Below, one piece after another: positions 49,371 through 58,136 of a stretch of 64,000 nt of DNA. A program made the translations under genes and the position numbers. Below the pieces are notes generated by a model. The model had not been told where the DNA came from. It did not search any database and worked only from the letters and a program-made list of their open reading frames with translations. The stretch covers positions 186,001 through 250,000 of the forward strand of contig CAWEXD010000003.1 in assembly GCA_963812945.1 (NCBI GenBank), given 5' to 3'. The stretch is from DASRDR01 sp963812945 [NCBI: uncultured Candidatus Rokubacteria bacterium]. GTDB taxonomy: Bacteria > Methylomirabilota > Methylomirabilia > Rokubacteriales. Numbering within the stretch: position 1 is the stretch's first letter; each line of letters begins with the position of its first letter.

Positions 49371-49906
49371 CGGTGCATTACCAAGGCACACCGGCCGCCG
49401 CGCCGCCGTGCGGTGGCACGAGATGATCGTCCATCGGCGCCTCCTCGACTTGTGACGAGCATCATATCGCCTCGCATCGAGCATACGCAATTCCTCCGGC
49501 GATCGATCGAGCGTCGCGCGATGTCCCCCTGCGTCCCGACGAGGCGCGCGTCTGCGACGAGGGGCGTCTCCGAGGAGTGACCGAGTTGGGTGGAGGCGGT
49601 CCCACTCGGCAAGCACGAGCAGCGCTTGGGCCATGCCTCGCGGATCACCAGTACGGGCGCTGGCGAGCAGGAGGCACTCGAGTTCTCCCTGCAGGTGGTG
49701 TGCAGCGTAAGAGCCGGGTGGCCCTCGGTTCACCTTGGTCGGCCGCGGCCGCGACGGCTATGGGGCGGCGCTCGGCTCGATCGCTTCAGTTTGCACGCGG
49801 AGGCCGTGCCCGCGCGCCGCCGCGATCACCTGGGGAACGTCTGCCGCTACATCGTGCGCGCACGGGTGACCGAAAGTGCGGGCGACAGCTGCGGCACCAG
49901 TTCCGC
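49371..49906. other. Spacer without supported gene
   Basis: About 535 bases. The minus frame continuing the sulfotransferase upstream contains LQGELECLLLASARTG and ALLVLAEWDRLHP, which might be a helical fragment of another protein, but it has no start or context. The plus strand leads into the dead sulfotransferase copy. Confidence 0.4.
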
Positions 49907-50201
49907 GCGGGAACTCTCGGGCTTGCCCGCTGAGGCGAGGCCGCCGATGGCCCGCGAGCGGGCGGCCGTGGTCACGCGGCACCTCGCGGCGCGGGGCCCC
50001 GGGACCCACGCATAGGGATGGAAGGAACCCCGGAGCATCTTTTTGCTGCCATTCCCTCACGGCCAATTCCCGCCGATGCGGCTCGTTCACGTCATCCGGG
50101 ACGGGCGCGACACGATCGCGCAGATCGAGGAGGTTGAGCGGACCGCGCTGAAGCGGCTCGGTTACCTCGATGGTGGGTCGGCCGGGCTTCGCGGTCGATG
50201 A
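49907..50201 (+). pseudogene. Dead copy of the 47245 sulfotransferase
   Basis: The frame RELSGLPAEARPPMARERAA and VVTRHLAARGPGTHA parallels residues ~85-120 of the 47245 product. It then hits TAG where that gene has TGG (GWKEP). It continues KEPRSIFLLPF and LVHVIRDGRDTIAQIEEVER, with ~100 residues deleted between the PAPS motif and the C-terminus. It ends at TGA 50199. Both an in-frame stop and an internal deletion are present and no start exists. Confidence 0.8.
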
Positions 50202-50315
50202 GCGCGCCCCTGGACGGGGCCCCGCTCGCGACATAGGCCTCCGGGGGAGGAGCCCCCCCGAGGGTGTGCGTCTTGACGTGTCAGGACCGTGGAAGGAAGC
50301 GCGGGATCTCCCTGG

Positions 50316-51989
50316 TCACGGCGGCGGGAACTCGCCGGGCAGGACGTCCTTCCACCGCTCGTAGCACGTCCGGTCACGGTTCCGCACGAACTCCACGTAC
50401 CGTCCCCGGACGCTCGCCGGGTCCCCCCCGCCGTTCAGCTCGTACACCGCCGCGACGTACGCCGAGAGACCGCACGGCCGGTGGCGCTGGACCGAGACAT
50501 AGTCGCCGACGCGGCCCGGAAACAGACCCAGGGGGTCCGGGTTGTGTGTGCCGGTGGTGACGGTCATGAGGTCGAAGACGCCGAGTCCCGGCGTGAAGTC
50601 GTCGTCGATCCCCACCGCCGCGTTGAGCCCGGGCCCCCCGCCGCCCACCTTGCCCCCGAACAGCACGGCGAGCCCGTAGTGGCCAGCTCGTTCGCTGCCG
50701 ACGACCGCCGGGTAGTTGTAGCAATGGGCCGCGCTGAAGATGTCGGGCTGGCCCATCAGCACCAGGTTCGGCTCCTGGAAGTCGGCGCCGCGGATGTAGG
50801 CGTTTGGGTGGCCGGCGTCCGCCGCCGCGGCCCACAGGACGAGCACCCGGGGCCCCCCGGTCGCCGTCCGGTGCCGTAAGCCGGCGATGGACCAGGCGGT
50901 CGTGTTCGTGAAGACGGCCGCGGCATTCGTGCCGCCCATGCAGTTGGAGTTGGCGAACGTCGTGGCGCCGACGGTCCTCAGGAACTCCTGCACCGTGGTC
51001 GACGTCTCGGGCCACTTGAAGATGCGCAGCTGAGTCGTGTTCTCGCTCTGGGCCCAGTACATGGCATGCTTGGCATTGGTGCCCGGTACGAAGACGCGCT
51101 GCCCGGTGACCGCACCGAAGTAGCTGAATAGATTCGGGTCGGGGTCCAGGTCCACGCAGTCTGCAACCTGGTTGAGGTCGGCTCGCCACATGTCGGCTGA
51201 GGACCAGGCGGATGGGCCCAGGGCATTGACCGACACGTAGAGGAAGTTGTTCGAGATCCCGAGATGGGGGTAGTCGGGGAGCTCGCCGAACAGGCTCCCG
51301 TAGTCGATCTCGTAGACACACGTGTTGCCGCCCGCCGCCGTGCGCCTCACGAAGATAAAGACCGAGCCCGTGGTTGAGCAGTTGATGTCCGCGCAGTACA
51401 GGGCGGACCAGACGAAGATGCCGCGCGCCGGATCGTACAGCGTGTCGATGTCGCAGCAGAAGAACGGCGCGTTGAGGGACCCTGCGGGGATGGCCTCCTC
51501 GGTCCAGTTCGCTCCGCCGTCAGTGGTGTGGGAGAAGAACCTGTTGCCCGTGTAAATGGCCGTCTTGCCTTCGTTGACCGTCGTCGGCTCGAGGATGGTG
51601 CTCTGGGTCCCGTCCTGGGCGATGGGGTTCAGGACGTTCTTCAGGACGTTCAGGGTGCCGGGCGTGCCGTGGAACTCGGTCTGTCCTCTGGGTTGAGTCT
51701 CTCGGACCGGCTTGCCGGGCCGGGCCGGCGGGCTCGGCGGATCATTGTCGACCAGCGCAGCGGCCCGCTCTCGCCGCGCGAGGACGTTCCGGCGCATCGC
51801 TTCCCGCTGCGCCTTCGAGAGCGGCGGCGCCGGCGCCATCTCCCGGGCGGTCTTCGCGCGGTTCCAGGTCATAGGCACGGTCGGGGTGACCTCGATCGGG
51901 CCCGGGGAGTCCGCAGTCGCGGACGCCGGACCGGCAACGACTCCCAGCAGCATCGCAACGACGAGGACTGCCGCGCGCGCTCCTCGCAT
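50316..51989 (-). CDS. Secreted Asp-box (BNR/sialidase-like) propeller protein
   Basis: This 557-residue protein has a signal peptide (AAVLVVAMLLGVVAGPASA), a ~110-residue linker rich in Arg/Pro, then repeated beta-propeller strands. An Asp-box-like turn is visible in FFSHTTDGGANWTEEAIPAG (S-x-D-x-G-x-x-W). Several Cys pairs (FFCCDIDTL, LYCADINCS, NTCVYEI, VADCVDLD) suggest disulfides in an extracellular protein. Sialidase catalytic residues cannot be identified, so glycan binding is as likely as hydrolysis. GAGGAGG precedes the ATG. A remnant of a second copy lies at 48209. Confidence 0.8.
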   Translation of the reverse strand: MRGARAAVLVVAMLLGVVAGPASATADSPGPIEVTPTVPMTWNRAKTAREMAPAPPLSKAQREAMRRNVLARRERAAALVDNDPPSPPARPGKPVRETQPRGQTEFHGTPGTLNVLKNVLNPIAQDGTQSTILEPTTVNEGKTAIYTGNRFFSHTTDGGANWTEEAIPAGSLNAPFFCCDIDTLYDPARGIFVWSALYCADINCSTTGSVFIFVRRTAAGGNTCVYEIDYGSLFGELPDYPHLGISNNFLYVSVNALGPSAWSSADMWRADLNQVADCVDLDPDPNLFSYFGAVTGQRVFVPGTNAKHAMYWAQSENTTQLRIFKWPETSTTVQEFLRTVGATTFANSNCMGGTNAAAVFTNTTAWSIAGLRHRTATGGPRVLVLWAAAADAGHPNAYIRGADFQEPNLVLMGQPDIFSAAHCYNYPAVVGSERAGHYGLAVLFGGKVGGGGPGLNAAVGIDDDFTPGLGVFDLMTVTTGTHNPDPLGLFPGRVGDYVSVQRHRPCGLSAYVAAVYELNGGGDPASVRGRYVEFVRNRDRTCYERWKDVLPGEFPPP

Positions 51990-52119
51990 ACGTCCTCCTC
52001 AGGTGTTGGAGCATAGAAGAGCTTTGGGGGAGCCACCACTGGGGCAGCGGACCCTGCCCCCCAGCCTGCCGTGGCAGCGGAGACTAGCACAAGTCAGCCC
52101 GGGCCGTCAAGAGAATGTA

Positions 52120-53180
52120 CTCGTCCAGCACATGGGTGACACATTGCGGTTAGCCGGTCCGCGCCAGATCCTGCAGGAATTCCCGAGGGGTGCGATAGGC
52201 CAGCGCTTGGTGCGGGCGATGGTGTTGTACGTCCGTTCCCACTGCCGGAGTTGGCGGTTGACCGCGGGCACCGTCCACTCGAGCTCCGTCACCTCGTAGA
52301 ACTCCTCGGTGTGGGTGCGATTGGCCCGTTCCACACGGCCGTTGAGCTTCGGCGACCGGGGCGGCAGGACAAAGAGCCGGATGCCGCGCCGTTGGCATTC
52401 CCGCTCGAAGTCGCCGGCGAACTCGGAGCCGCCGTCGACCTGGACGGCCTGCACGGGAAACGGCATGCGCGCCTGCAGGGCATCCAAGAAGCGCGCGGCG
52501 GTGCCGGCCGTGGCCCGACTGGCGACTTCGAACACGTCCCACCGCGAGATCATGTCCCGCCCCGCCAAGTGCTTGAGAACGACGCCGGGCAGCGGGCGGA
52601 CGTCGAGGGTATCGACCTGGACGAGATCCCCGGGCCGGGTCACGGTGTAGGCTGCCGGTTTGCGGATGGCGTACGGCCGCGGGCGGCGCGCCTTGCGCGC
52701 CGAGACGGGCCGGCGGCGTGGCTCGACGAGCTGGCCGTGCTGGCGCAGGCGGGTCAGGATCCGGCCGACCATCGAGGTCGACACTGTCCAGCCGGCCCGG
52801 TGGAGCAGGACGACGAGCTTGTCTTTGCCCCAGCGGGGGGTACTGCTGGCGCAGCGCCCGGACCGCCGTGGCCAAAGCCGGCGACCAGGTGGGCTGGCGG
52901 CGGCGGCGCGGCCGCCGGGAATGGGCTTCCAACGTGGTCAGGTCCTGGCTGGTACCGGCGCCACCACCGATAGAAGGTCTGGGGGCTGATGTCGAAGTGC
53001 CGACAGGTCCGGCGGGCATTGCGGCCGTGCGTCACGTAAGTAGTCCATCCACTTCAGCCGCCGGCGCGCCGCCGGGGACAGGTCGAGCAGCCGCTCCGAC
53101 AACCAACTCCGATCCGGAATGGCGGTCGCGGGAACGCTCATGGAGACCCATCTTAAGTGTCACCCATGTTTCTGGACGAG
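52120..53180 (-). mobile_element. IS481-like insertion sequence with frameshifted transposase
   Basis: Ends CTCGTCCAGCACATGGGTGACAC (52120-52142; quoted in two parts here: CTCGTCCAGCAC plus ATGGGTGACAC) and, inverted, CTCGTCCAGAAAC plus ATGGGTGACAC (53157-53180) are near-perfect inverted repeats. The transposase is spread over three minus frames: SVPATAIPDRSWLSERLLDL (53141 on), THGRNARRTCRHFDISPQTF, then VGRILTRLRQHGQLVEPRRR. The DDE core has VDTLDVRPLPG, VQVDGGSEFAGDF and SPKLNGRVERANRTHTEEFY. The proper end HQALAYRTPREFLQDLARTG is in yet another frame. At least three frameshifts; probably immobile by itself. Confidence 0.85.
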
Positions 53181-53181
53181 C

Positions 53182-53225
53182 TCAGAGAAGAGTGGCCCGG
53201 CCCCGTCAGAGAAGAGTGGCCCCGG
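53182..53225. repeat. Short tandem repeat beside the IS end
   Basis: TCAGAGAAGAGTGGCCC occurs at 53182 and again at 53206, followed by a partial third CAGAGTGGCC at 53228. It lies just outside the right inverted repeat. Confidence 0.6.
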
Positions 53226-53311
53226 TGCAGAGTGGCCAGGGTCGCCGCATCCAGGGCTGGACCTCGTGGGATGCGTCCAGATAGGCTGCCCGGCAGGATG
53301 TCGAGGATGAT

Positions 53312-53536
53312 CGTGTGCGGGTGTCAATGCTTGTGGGCACTGGCGAAGCACCGATCCGCGCGATTCGGACCCACCGGCCGGCTTCTGCGCGAGATCTGGT
53401 GAGGCGGGCGACCGTCGTGGTAGCTTGTCATGGGCTTCCCCGGGGCCCGACCGTCGGGTGCGGATTCGGCATTTCTGACACGCCTTCGGCGGATGTTCAG
53501 CCTGTTCGCTACAGGATCGACAATCGGACTGGAGAA
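53312..53536 (+). repeat. Repeated upstream segment, copy 2
   Basis: This is the partner of 44122-44327. It ends 10 bases before the GTG start of the glycosyltransferase at 53546 and includes the GGAGAAG ribosome site. Confidence 0.75.
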
Positions 53537-53545
53537 GATTCTGCT

Positions 53546-54385
53546 GTGCGCCTTGTCATGACGCTCCTCGTGCGAGACGAAGAGGACGTCATAGACGCCA
53601 ATCTCCGGTATCACGTCAGCCAGGGCGTCGACTTCCTGATCGCAACCGACAATGCCTCGCGCGATCGTACGCGCGACATCCTGCTCCGATACGCTCGCGG
53701 CGGCTGTCTCGAGCTCATCGACGAACCGGCTGACGACTACTCGCAGGACCGATGGGTGACACGGATGGCCAGACTCGCCTGCATCCAGTATGGCGCCGAT
53801 TGGGTGATCAACAACGACGCCGATGAGTTCTGGTGGCCCCGGGAGGGTACCCTCCGGACCGTACTGTCCACGGTGACGCGCGAGGTTGGCGCCCTGCGGG
53901 TCGGACGGACCAACTTCCGCCCGATGATCGACCAGCGCGAGCCCTTCTACGAGCAGATGACCCTGCGGGAGCGCGTCTCCCTGAACCCTCTTGGGGATCC
54001 GCCGTCCCCGAAGACGTGCCATCGAGCGGCGGCGGACATCGAGGTCGGCCAAGGGAACCACCGGGTATCCGGCAGTATCGGAGGGACGATCGACACGGAC
54101 GGCATCGAGATTCTCCACTTTCCGCTCCGGACCTATCCGCAGTTCGAGAACAAGATACGGGTGGGCGGAGCGGCCTACGAGCGGAACCAGCGACTACCGC
54201 GAGAGGTCGGCGGAGCGCGACGAGCGCTCTATCAGGAGTACAGAGCAGGTCGACTCCCTGAGCACTACGAGCGCTTGGCCCTCGATGGCGCACGCGCCCG
54301 TCACGGCCTTGAGACCGGTGAGCTCGTCGAGGACGGCTCCGGGACCGGTTTACGAGCGCTGGCGCAGGCGGGTCGCGACGAGTAG
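53546..54385 (+). CDS. Glycosyltransferase (GT2/GT92-like)
   Basis: This 279-residue enzyme has RLVMTLLVRDEEDVIDANLR, GVDFLIATDNASRDRTRDIL, then WVINNDADEFWWPREGTLR with a DxD metal site (~90-95). FPLRTYPQFENKIRVGG follows, as in the family of transferases annotated as glycosyltransferase family 2 or 92. GTG 53546 is chosen because GGAGAAG lies 9 bases before it and homology starts at once; the frame is open further upstream through the repeat. It is intact, unlike the following GT2. Confidence 0.85.
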   Translation: MRLVMTLLVRDEEDVIDANLRYHVSQGVDFLIATDNASRDRTRDILLRYARGGCLELIDEPADDYSQDRWVTRMARLACIQYGADWVINNDADEFWWPREGTLRTVLSTVTREVGALRVGRTNFRPMIDQREPFYEQMTLRERVSLNPLGDPPSPKTCHRAAADIEVGQGNHRVSGSIGGTIDTDGIEILHFPLRTYPQFENKIRVGGAAYERNQRLPREVGGARRALYQEYRAGRLPEHYERLALDGARARHGLETGELVEDGSGTGLRALAQAGRDE

Positions 54386-54522
54386 ACTGCGTCACGTGGG
54401 TGCCCAGGGAACCCCTCCTCGGTCTCGACGGCCCGTCGCTCCAGGTCCCGGCGAGACGCAGGCGCCGCCAACGGACGCCGCGGGTCGGCGCGCCTGACGC
54501 GGGGCCGCAGGCCTCGACCGAG

Positions 54523-55562
54523 GTGAGTGGCGCGTCGCCGCCCGAGGTCGCGGCGGCCGTCATCAACTACAACGACGGCCCCGGCTCGAGCCCTGCCTCC
54601 GGAGCCTCCTCGGACAGGTACACCGGCCGGCGGAGATCCTCGTGCTCGACAACGGCTCGGCGGACGACTCGCGACAGCGGGTGCGCGAACGCTTTCCCGA
54701 GGTCCGGCTGATGGCCCTGCCCGTCAACATCGGATTCTCCGGCGCGGCCAACGTCGTCATTCGCGAGACGCGGGCGCCGTACGTCATGCTCGTCAATCCC
54801 GACGGGTGCTGGATCCCCGGTTCGTGGCCGAGCTGGTGGGCTTCGCCGTGGCGCGACCCGACGTCGGCAGCGTGACCGGCGAGCTCCTCCGCGACCGGTC
54901 GACCTCGGGTCGCCCGGTCATCGACTCGACCGGGCACGTGCTGTTCCGGAGCCGCTGGGTCGCGAACCGCGGCGAGGGGGAGGAGGATCGCGGCCAGTAC
55001 GAGCGCCCCGACGAGGTCTTCGGGGTCTCGGGGGCTGCGCCCCTGTACCGTCGGGCGATGCTCGACGATCCGGGTCGGTGGCGAGGTGTTCGCCGAGAGC
55101 TTCTTCCTGTACCTGGAGGACGTCGACGTCGACTGGCGGGCGCGCCTTCGCGGCTGGAAGGCCTACTACGTCCCGACGGCCGTCGCCTACCACGAGCGTC
55201 AGAGCCGCGGCGCGCGCCGACGGGCCGAAGCGAGCGTGCTCCGGCACGCGCTGAAGAACCGGTACCTGCTGATGCTGCGGAACGATGGGCTCGGCTCCTG
55301 GCTCCGCGACGCCTGGGCCATCCTGCCGCTCGAGGTCCTCCGGCCGGTGGATTTCCTGCGCGCGGCGCCGTCCGCGCTCCTCGAGTATCTCGACGTCGTC
55401 CGGCTGCTCCGGCGGACGCTCCGCGAGCGGCGTCAGATCCGCGCCCGCGTGCGGGTCGGTCCGGACGAGATGGGACGCTGGCTCCGGCTGCCCCCCTCCG
55501 GGCGGCAGGTGAAGGACAGGGGCCGACGCCTTCTGGCGTGGCCGCCCGGACCCCGCGCGTGA
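54523..55562 (+). pseudogene. Family 2 glycosyltransferase (rhamnosyltransferase-like), three frameshifts
   Basis: Segments in successive frames form one WbbL-like enzyme: EVAAAVINYNDGP (54540), then ILVLDNGSADDSRQRVRERF and LPVNIGFSGAANVVIRETRA to VMLVNPD (54630-54805). The third is VAELVGFAVARPDVGSVTGE to VFGVSGAAPLYRRAML (to ~55070), and the last ESFFLYLEDVDVDWRARLRG to the end at 55562. Frame changes fall near 54590, 54810 and 55075, each at a G/C run. All usual motifs survive, so the gene could be intact in reality if these are read errors. Confidence 0.8.
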
Positions 55563-55588
55563 ATCCGGGCTCGAGCCGGATCGCGGGC

Positions 55589-55882
55589 GTCAGCCGCGGA
55601 AGAGCTTCGTCGACCTGGAGGGTAACCCAGAAGAGCTGAGCGAACCTAACCCGCTGTTGGCCCGCTGTTGGATCGTGGGCGCGGTGGCCGAACCCGAGGC
55701 CGTAACGCTTGCTCGGCGCGCTCGGGCTGGCGGCCCAACCGCCGCCGGTACGACCGCGAAGGGTTGCCGGAGCCGTCACACCGCCTCGAGCGCGCGCTCG
55801 AGCCGTCGACGGATACCTCTGGAGCTTCCGCGCTCGGTTCGGCGTCGGCGGCCCCGCTGACCACGAGGCGCTGCGCAGGGGA
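55589..55882 (+). repeat. 294-bp direct repeat, right copy
   Basis: See the left copy at 33117. Here the repeat is not followed by the methyltransferase tail but by the intergenic region of the monooxygenase gene, so the right junction of the island lies at or near 55882. Confidence 0.85.
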
Positions 55883-55971
55883 TTGACCTTCACCCCGTCA
55901 GGGTCCCGATCCGACCGCCGGCACGCATCGTGAGAATCGTCTCGAAGTCGGTCGGGATGGACCGCCCCCGC

Positions 55972-57918
55972 TCACGCCTGTGGAAGCATGAAGCCAGCGA
56001 AGAAGGCCGAGAGATCGTCATAGGCGTCGAGCGGCAGCACATGGGCGACATACTGGTCGGGTCGCACAACGACCACGCAGCCAGAATCGCGATCGATGCC
56101 ACGCATGTCGAACACGTCGCTCCCGCCTTTCAGGTCCGGACAGAACATTTTCTCGTAGTCGCGAAGCCCGTACCGGCCTTTGCCGGGTAGAAGACACTGA
56201 GGCATGGCCTCGAGGTTCAGCTCGCGATGGCTTTGCTGGAACACCGCCCGGACATCGATCACGGAGTCGACGTCACCCTGTGCCGGCGTGTATCGACGGA
56301 CCGGCGACCGGGCGGAGCCGGCGAGAAAGCCGCACAACGCTCTCAGGCGCGAGGAGCGCGCCGAAGGAACCTCCCGATCAGCGAAGGCGAACATTCGCCA
56401 GCGGCCGTCCGCCTTGGTCGCATCACCCAGGCGAACCGGTTTGGCGTCCGCCAGACGGATGACGGGTGCCGAATGGAAACGCATGCCGACCACCAGGCCT
56501 TTGGCCAAATGCTGATGGTCCGGTGCGGCAGAGATGAGCGACGGCCTGTACCTGGTCGCCGTTCCCGCAGTGTAACGCCCGTGCTTGACGAAGTATCTCT
56601 GCACTTCCGCCGGCTCGACGCCTTCACCGTCGGTCGACGATTTCAGGGGCGCGCTGAGCATCGTGGCCCACTCGCGGTCGAAGTCGATCAGCTCCTTGGC
56701 AATGGCCTGACGTTCCGCCGAGTAGGTATGCAGAAGCCCGGGTGCGCACCGGCCCAGCAGGACCGACGACAGTTTCCAGCCCAGATTGAACGCGTCCTGC
56801 ATGGACACGTTCATTCCCTGCCCCGCCTTCGGGCTGTGTGTGTGGCAGGCGTCGCCGGCTATGAACACGCGGGGCAGCCGGCTGTCGGCCTCTACACCGG
56901 GCACGTCGTCAAACTTGTCGCACAGCCGCTGGCCGATCTCATAGACTGACCACCATGCGACCTCCTTCACCTCGAGGGAATAGGGATGGAGGATCCGCTG
57001 CGCAGCCGCGATCAAGCGGTCAATGGTGATGTTCCGGCTCGAAGCGCGCTCGTTCTCGTTGAGCTTGTCGAGCTCGACGTAGATGCGAACCAGGTAGCCG
57101 CCTTCCCGAGGGATCAGCACGATGCTGCCCTCGTGCGCGGACTGTATCAACGACTTGATGCGGATATCGGGGAAGTCAGTGATGGCCAGCACATCCATGA
57201 CACCCCAGGCCTGACTGGCCGAATCCCCCAGGAAGGCGCGCCCGAGGGACTGGCGCACCGTGCTTCGCGCGCCGTCGCAGCCGACGACATACCGGGCCTT
57301 GACCGTTTCGATCTGCCCCTCGTGCGGCGGATCGAGCCGCTCGAGCCTGACCGTCACCGGGTAGGACGGCGGGCCGCCGGCGGAGCTGGCGGCCGTGTCG
57401 ACGTGCAAGCCGAGCAGGCGGCGGCAGTAATGCGGCTCCAGCCGACTCGGCGAATTGCGCATGGCCTCGAGGTAGAAATCGTGCACGCGTGCCTGGTTCA
57501 AGATGACGTGCGGAAACTCCGAGAGTCCGTCTTCGACATCCTGTACCCGGCCATGGCGAACGATCTTGTCCTTCGACGTGTCGTCCGGCTTCCAGAATGT
57601 CGTCTCGTTGACCCAATACGCCTCCTTCAGCACACGCTCGCTGAAGCCGAACGCCTCGAACATCTCCATGGTCCGGCACGCAATGCCGTCGGCCTGGCCG
57701 AGCAGCAATGGGCCGGACTTCTGATCGACGATCCGGGTCTTGATGTCCGGAAAGGCCGCGAGCTGGGCAGCCAATGTCAGTCCCGCAGGTCCGCAGCCGA
57801 CGATCAGCACGTCGACCTCATTCGGAAGACTGTCGGAATCGGACGACGCACGATGCCGTTCGGACGGTTCCGAGACCTCCGGGTTGCCGGTCCTGAATCC
57901 GTTCAGATGGAATTGCAT
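55972..57918 (-). CDS. FAD-dependent aromatic monooxygenase (phenol 2-monooxygenase type)
   Basis: This 648-residue enzyme starts at ATG 57918, behind GGAGGA. The FAD-binding GxGxxG is in VDVLIVGCGPAGLTLAAQLA (~38-57), the DG motif in VVGCDGARSTVRQSLG and the GD motif in RVFIAGDACHTHSPKAG. A C-terminal thioredoxin-like domain (~480-648, YTPAQGDVDSVIDVRAVFQQ, VVVRPDQYVAHVLPLD) is diagnostic of the phenol hydroxylase/3-hydroxybenzoate hydroxylase branch. It hydroxylates an aromatic ring with NADPH and O2. It diverges from the Liv operon (218 bases). Confidence 0.93.
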   Translation of the reverse strand: MQFHLNGFRTGNPEVSEPSERHRASSDSDSLPNEVDVLIVGCGPAGLTLAAQLAAFPDIKTRIVDQKSGPLLLGQADGIACRTMEMFEAFGFSERVLKEAYWVNETTFWKPDDTSKDKIVRHGRVQDVEDGLSEFPHVILNQARVHDFYLEAMRNSPSRLEPHYCRRLLGLHVDTAASSAGGPPSYPVTVRLERLDPPHEGQIETVKARYVVGCDGARSTVRQSLGRAFLGDSASQAWGVMDVLAITDFPDIRIKSLIQSAHEGSIVLIPREGGYLVRIYVELDKLNENERASSRNITIDRLIAAAQRILHPYSLEVKEVAWWSVYEIGQRLCDKFDDVPGVEADSRLPRVFIAGDACHTHSPKAGQGMNVSMQDAFNLGWKLSSVLLGRCAPGLLHTYSAERQAIAKELIDFDREWATMLSAPLKSSTDGEGVEPAEVQRYFVKHGRYTAGTATRYRPSLISAAPDHQHLAKGLVVGMRFHSAPVIRLADAKPVRLGDATKADGRWRMFAFADREVPSARSSRLRALCGFLAGSARSPVRRYTPAQGDVDSVIDVRAVFQQSHRELNLEAMPQCLLPGKGRYGLRDYEKMFCPDLKGGSDVFDMRGIDRDSGCVVVVRPDQYVAHVLPLDAYDDLSAFFAGFMLPQA

Positions 57919-58136
57919 TGAGCAGTTCCTCCGAGCCGCAATGCCATCGAGGGCGACCTGGGATCCGTTTCCGCGGATGGCGCCCGAGGCCGAACTGGAG
58001 TATAAATGGAGAATCCCTTCCGCCTCTACGGGCTCACCCCGGAGGCGGTGAGCGCATCCGCACGCGCTGAAGCTCTGACATACGTTTCGGGGCAATCCGA
58101 GCGAGTATCTCGGGACTTCATAGGAGGGGAACGCCC

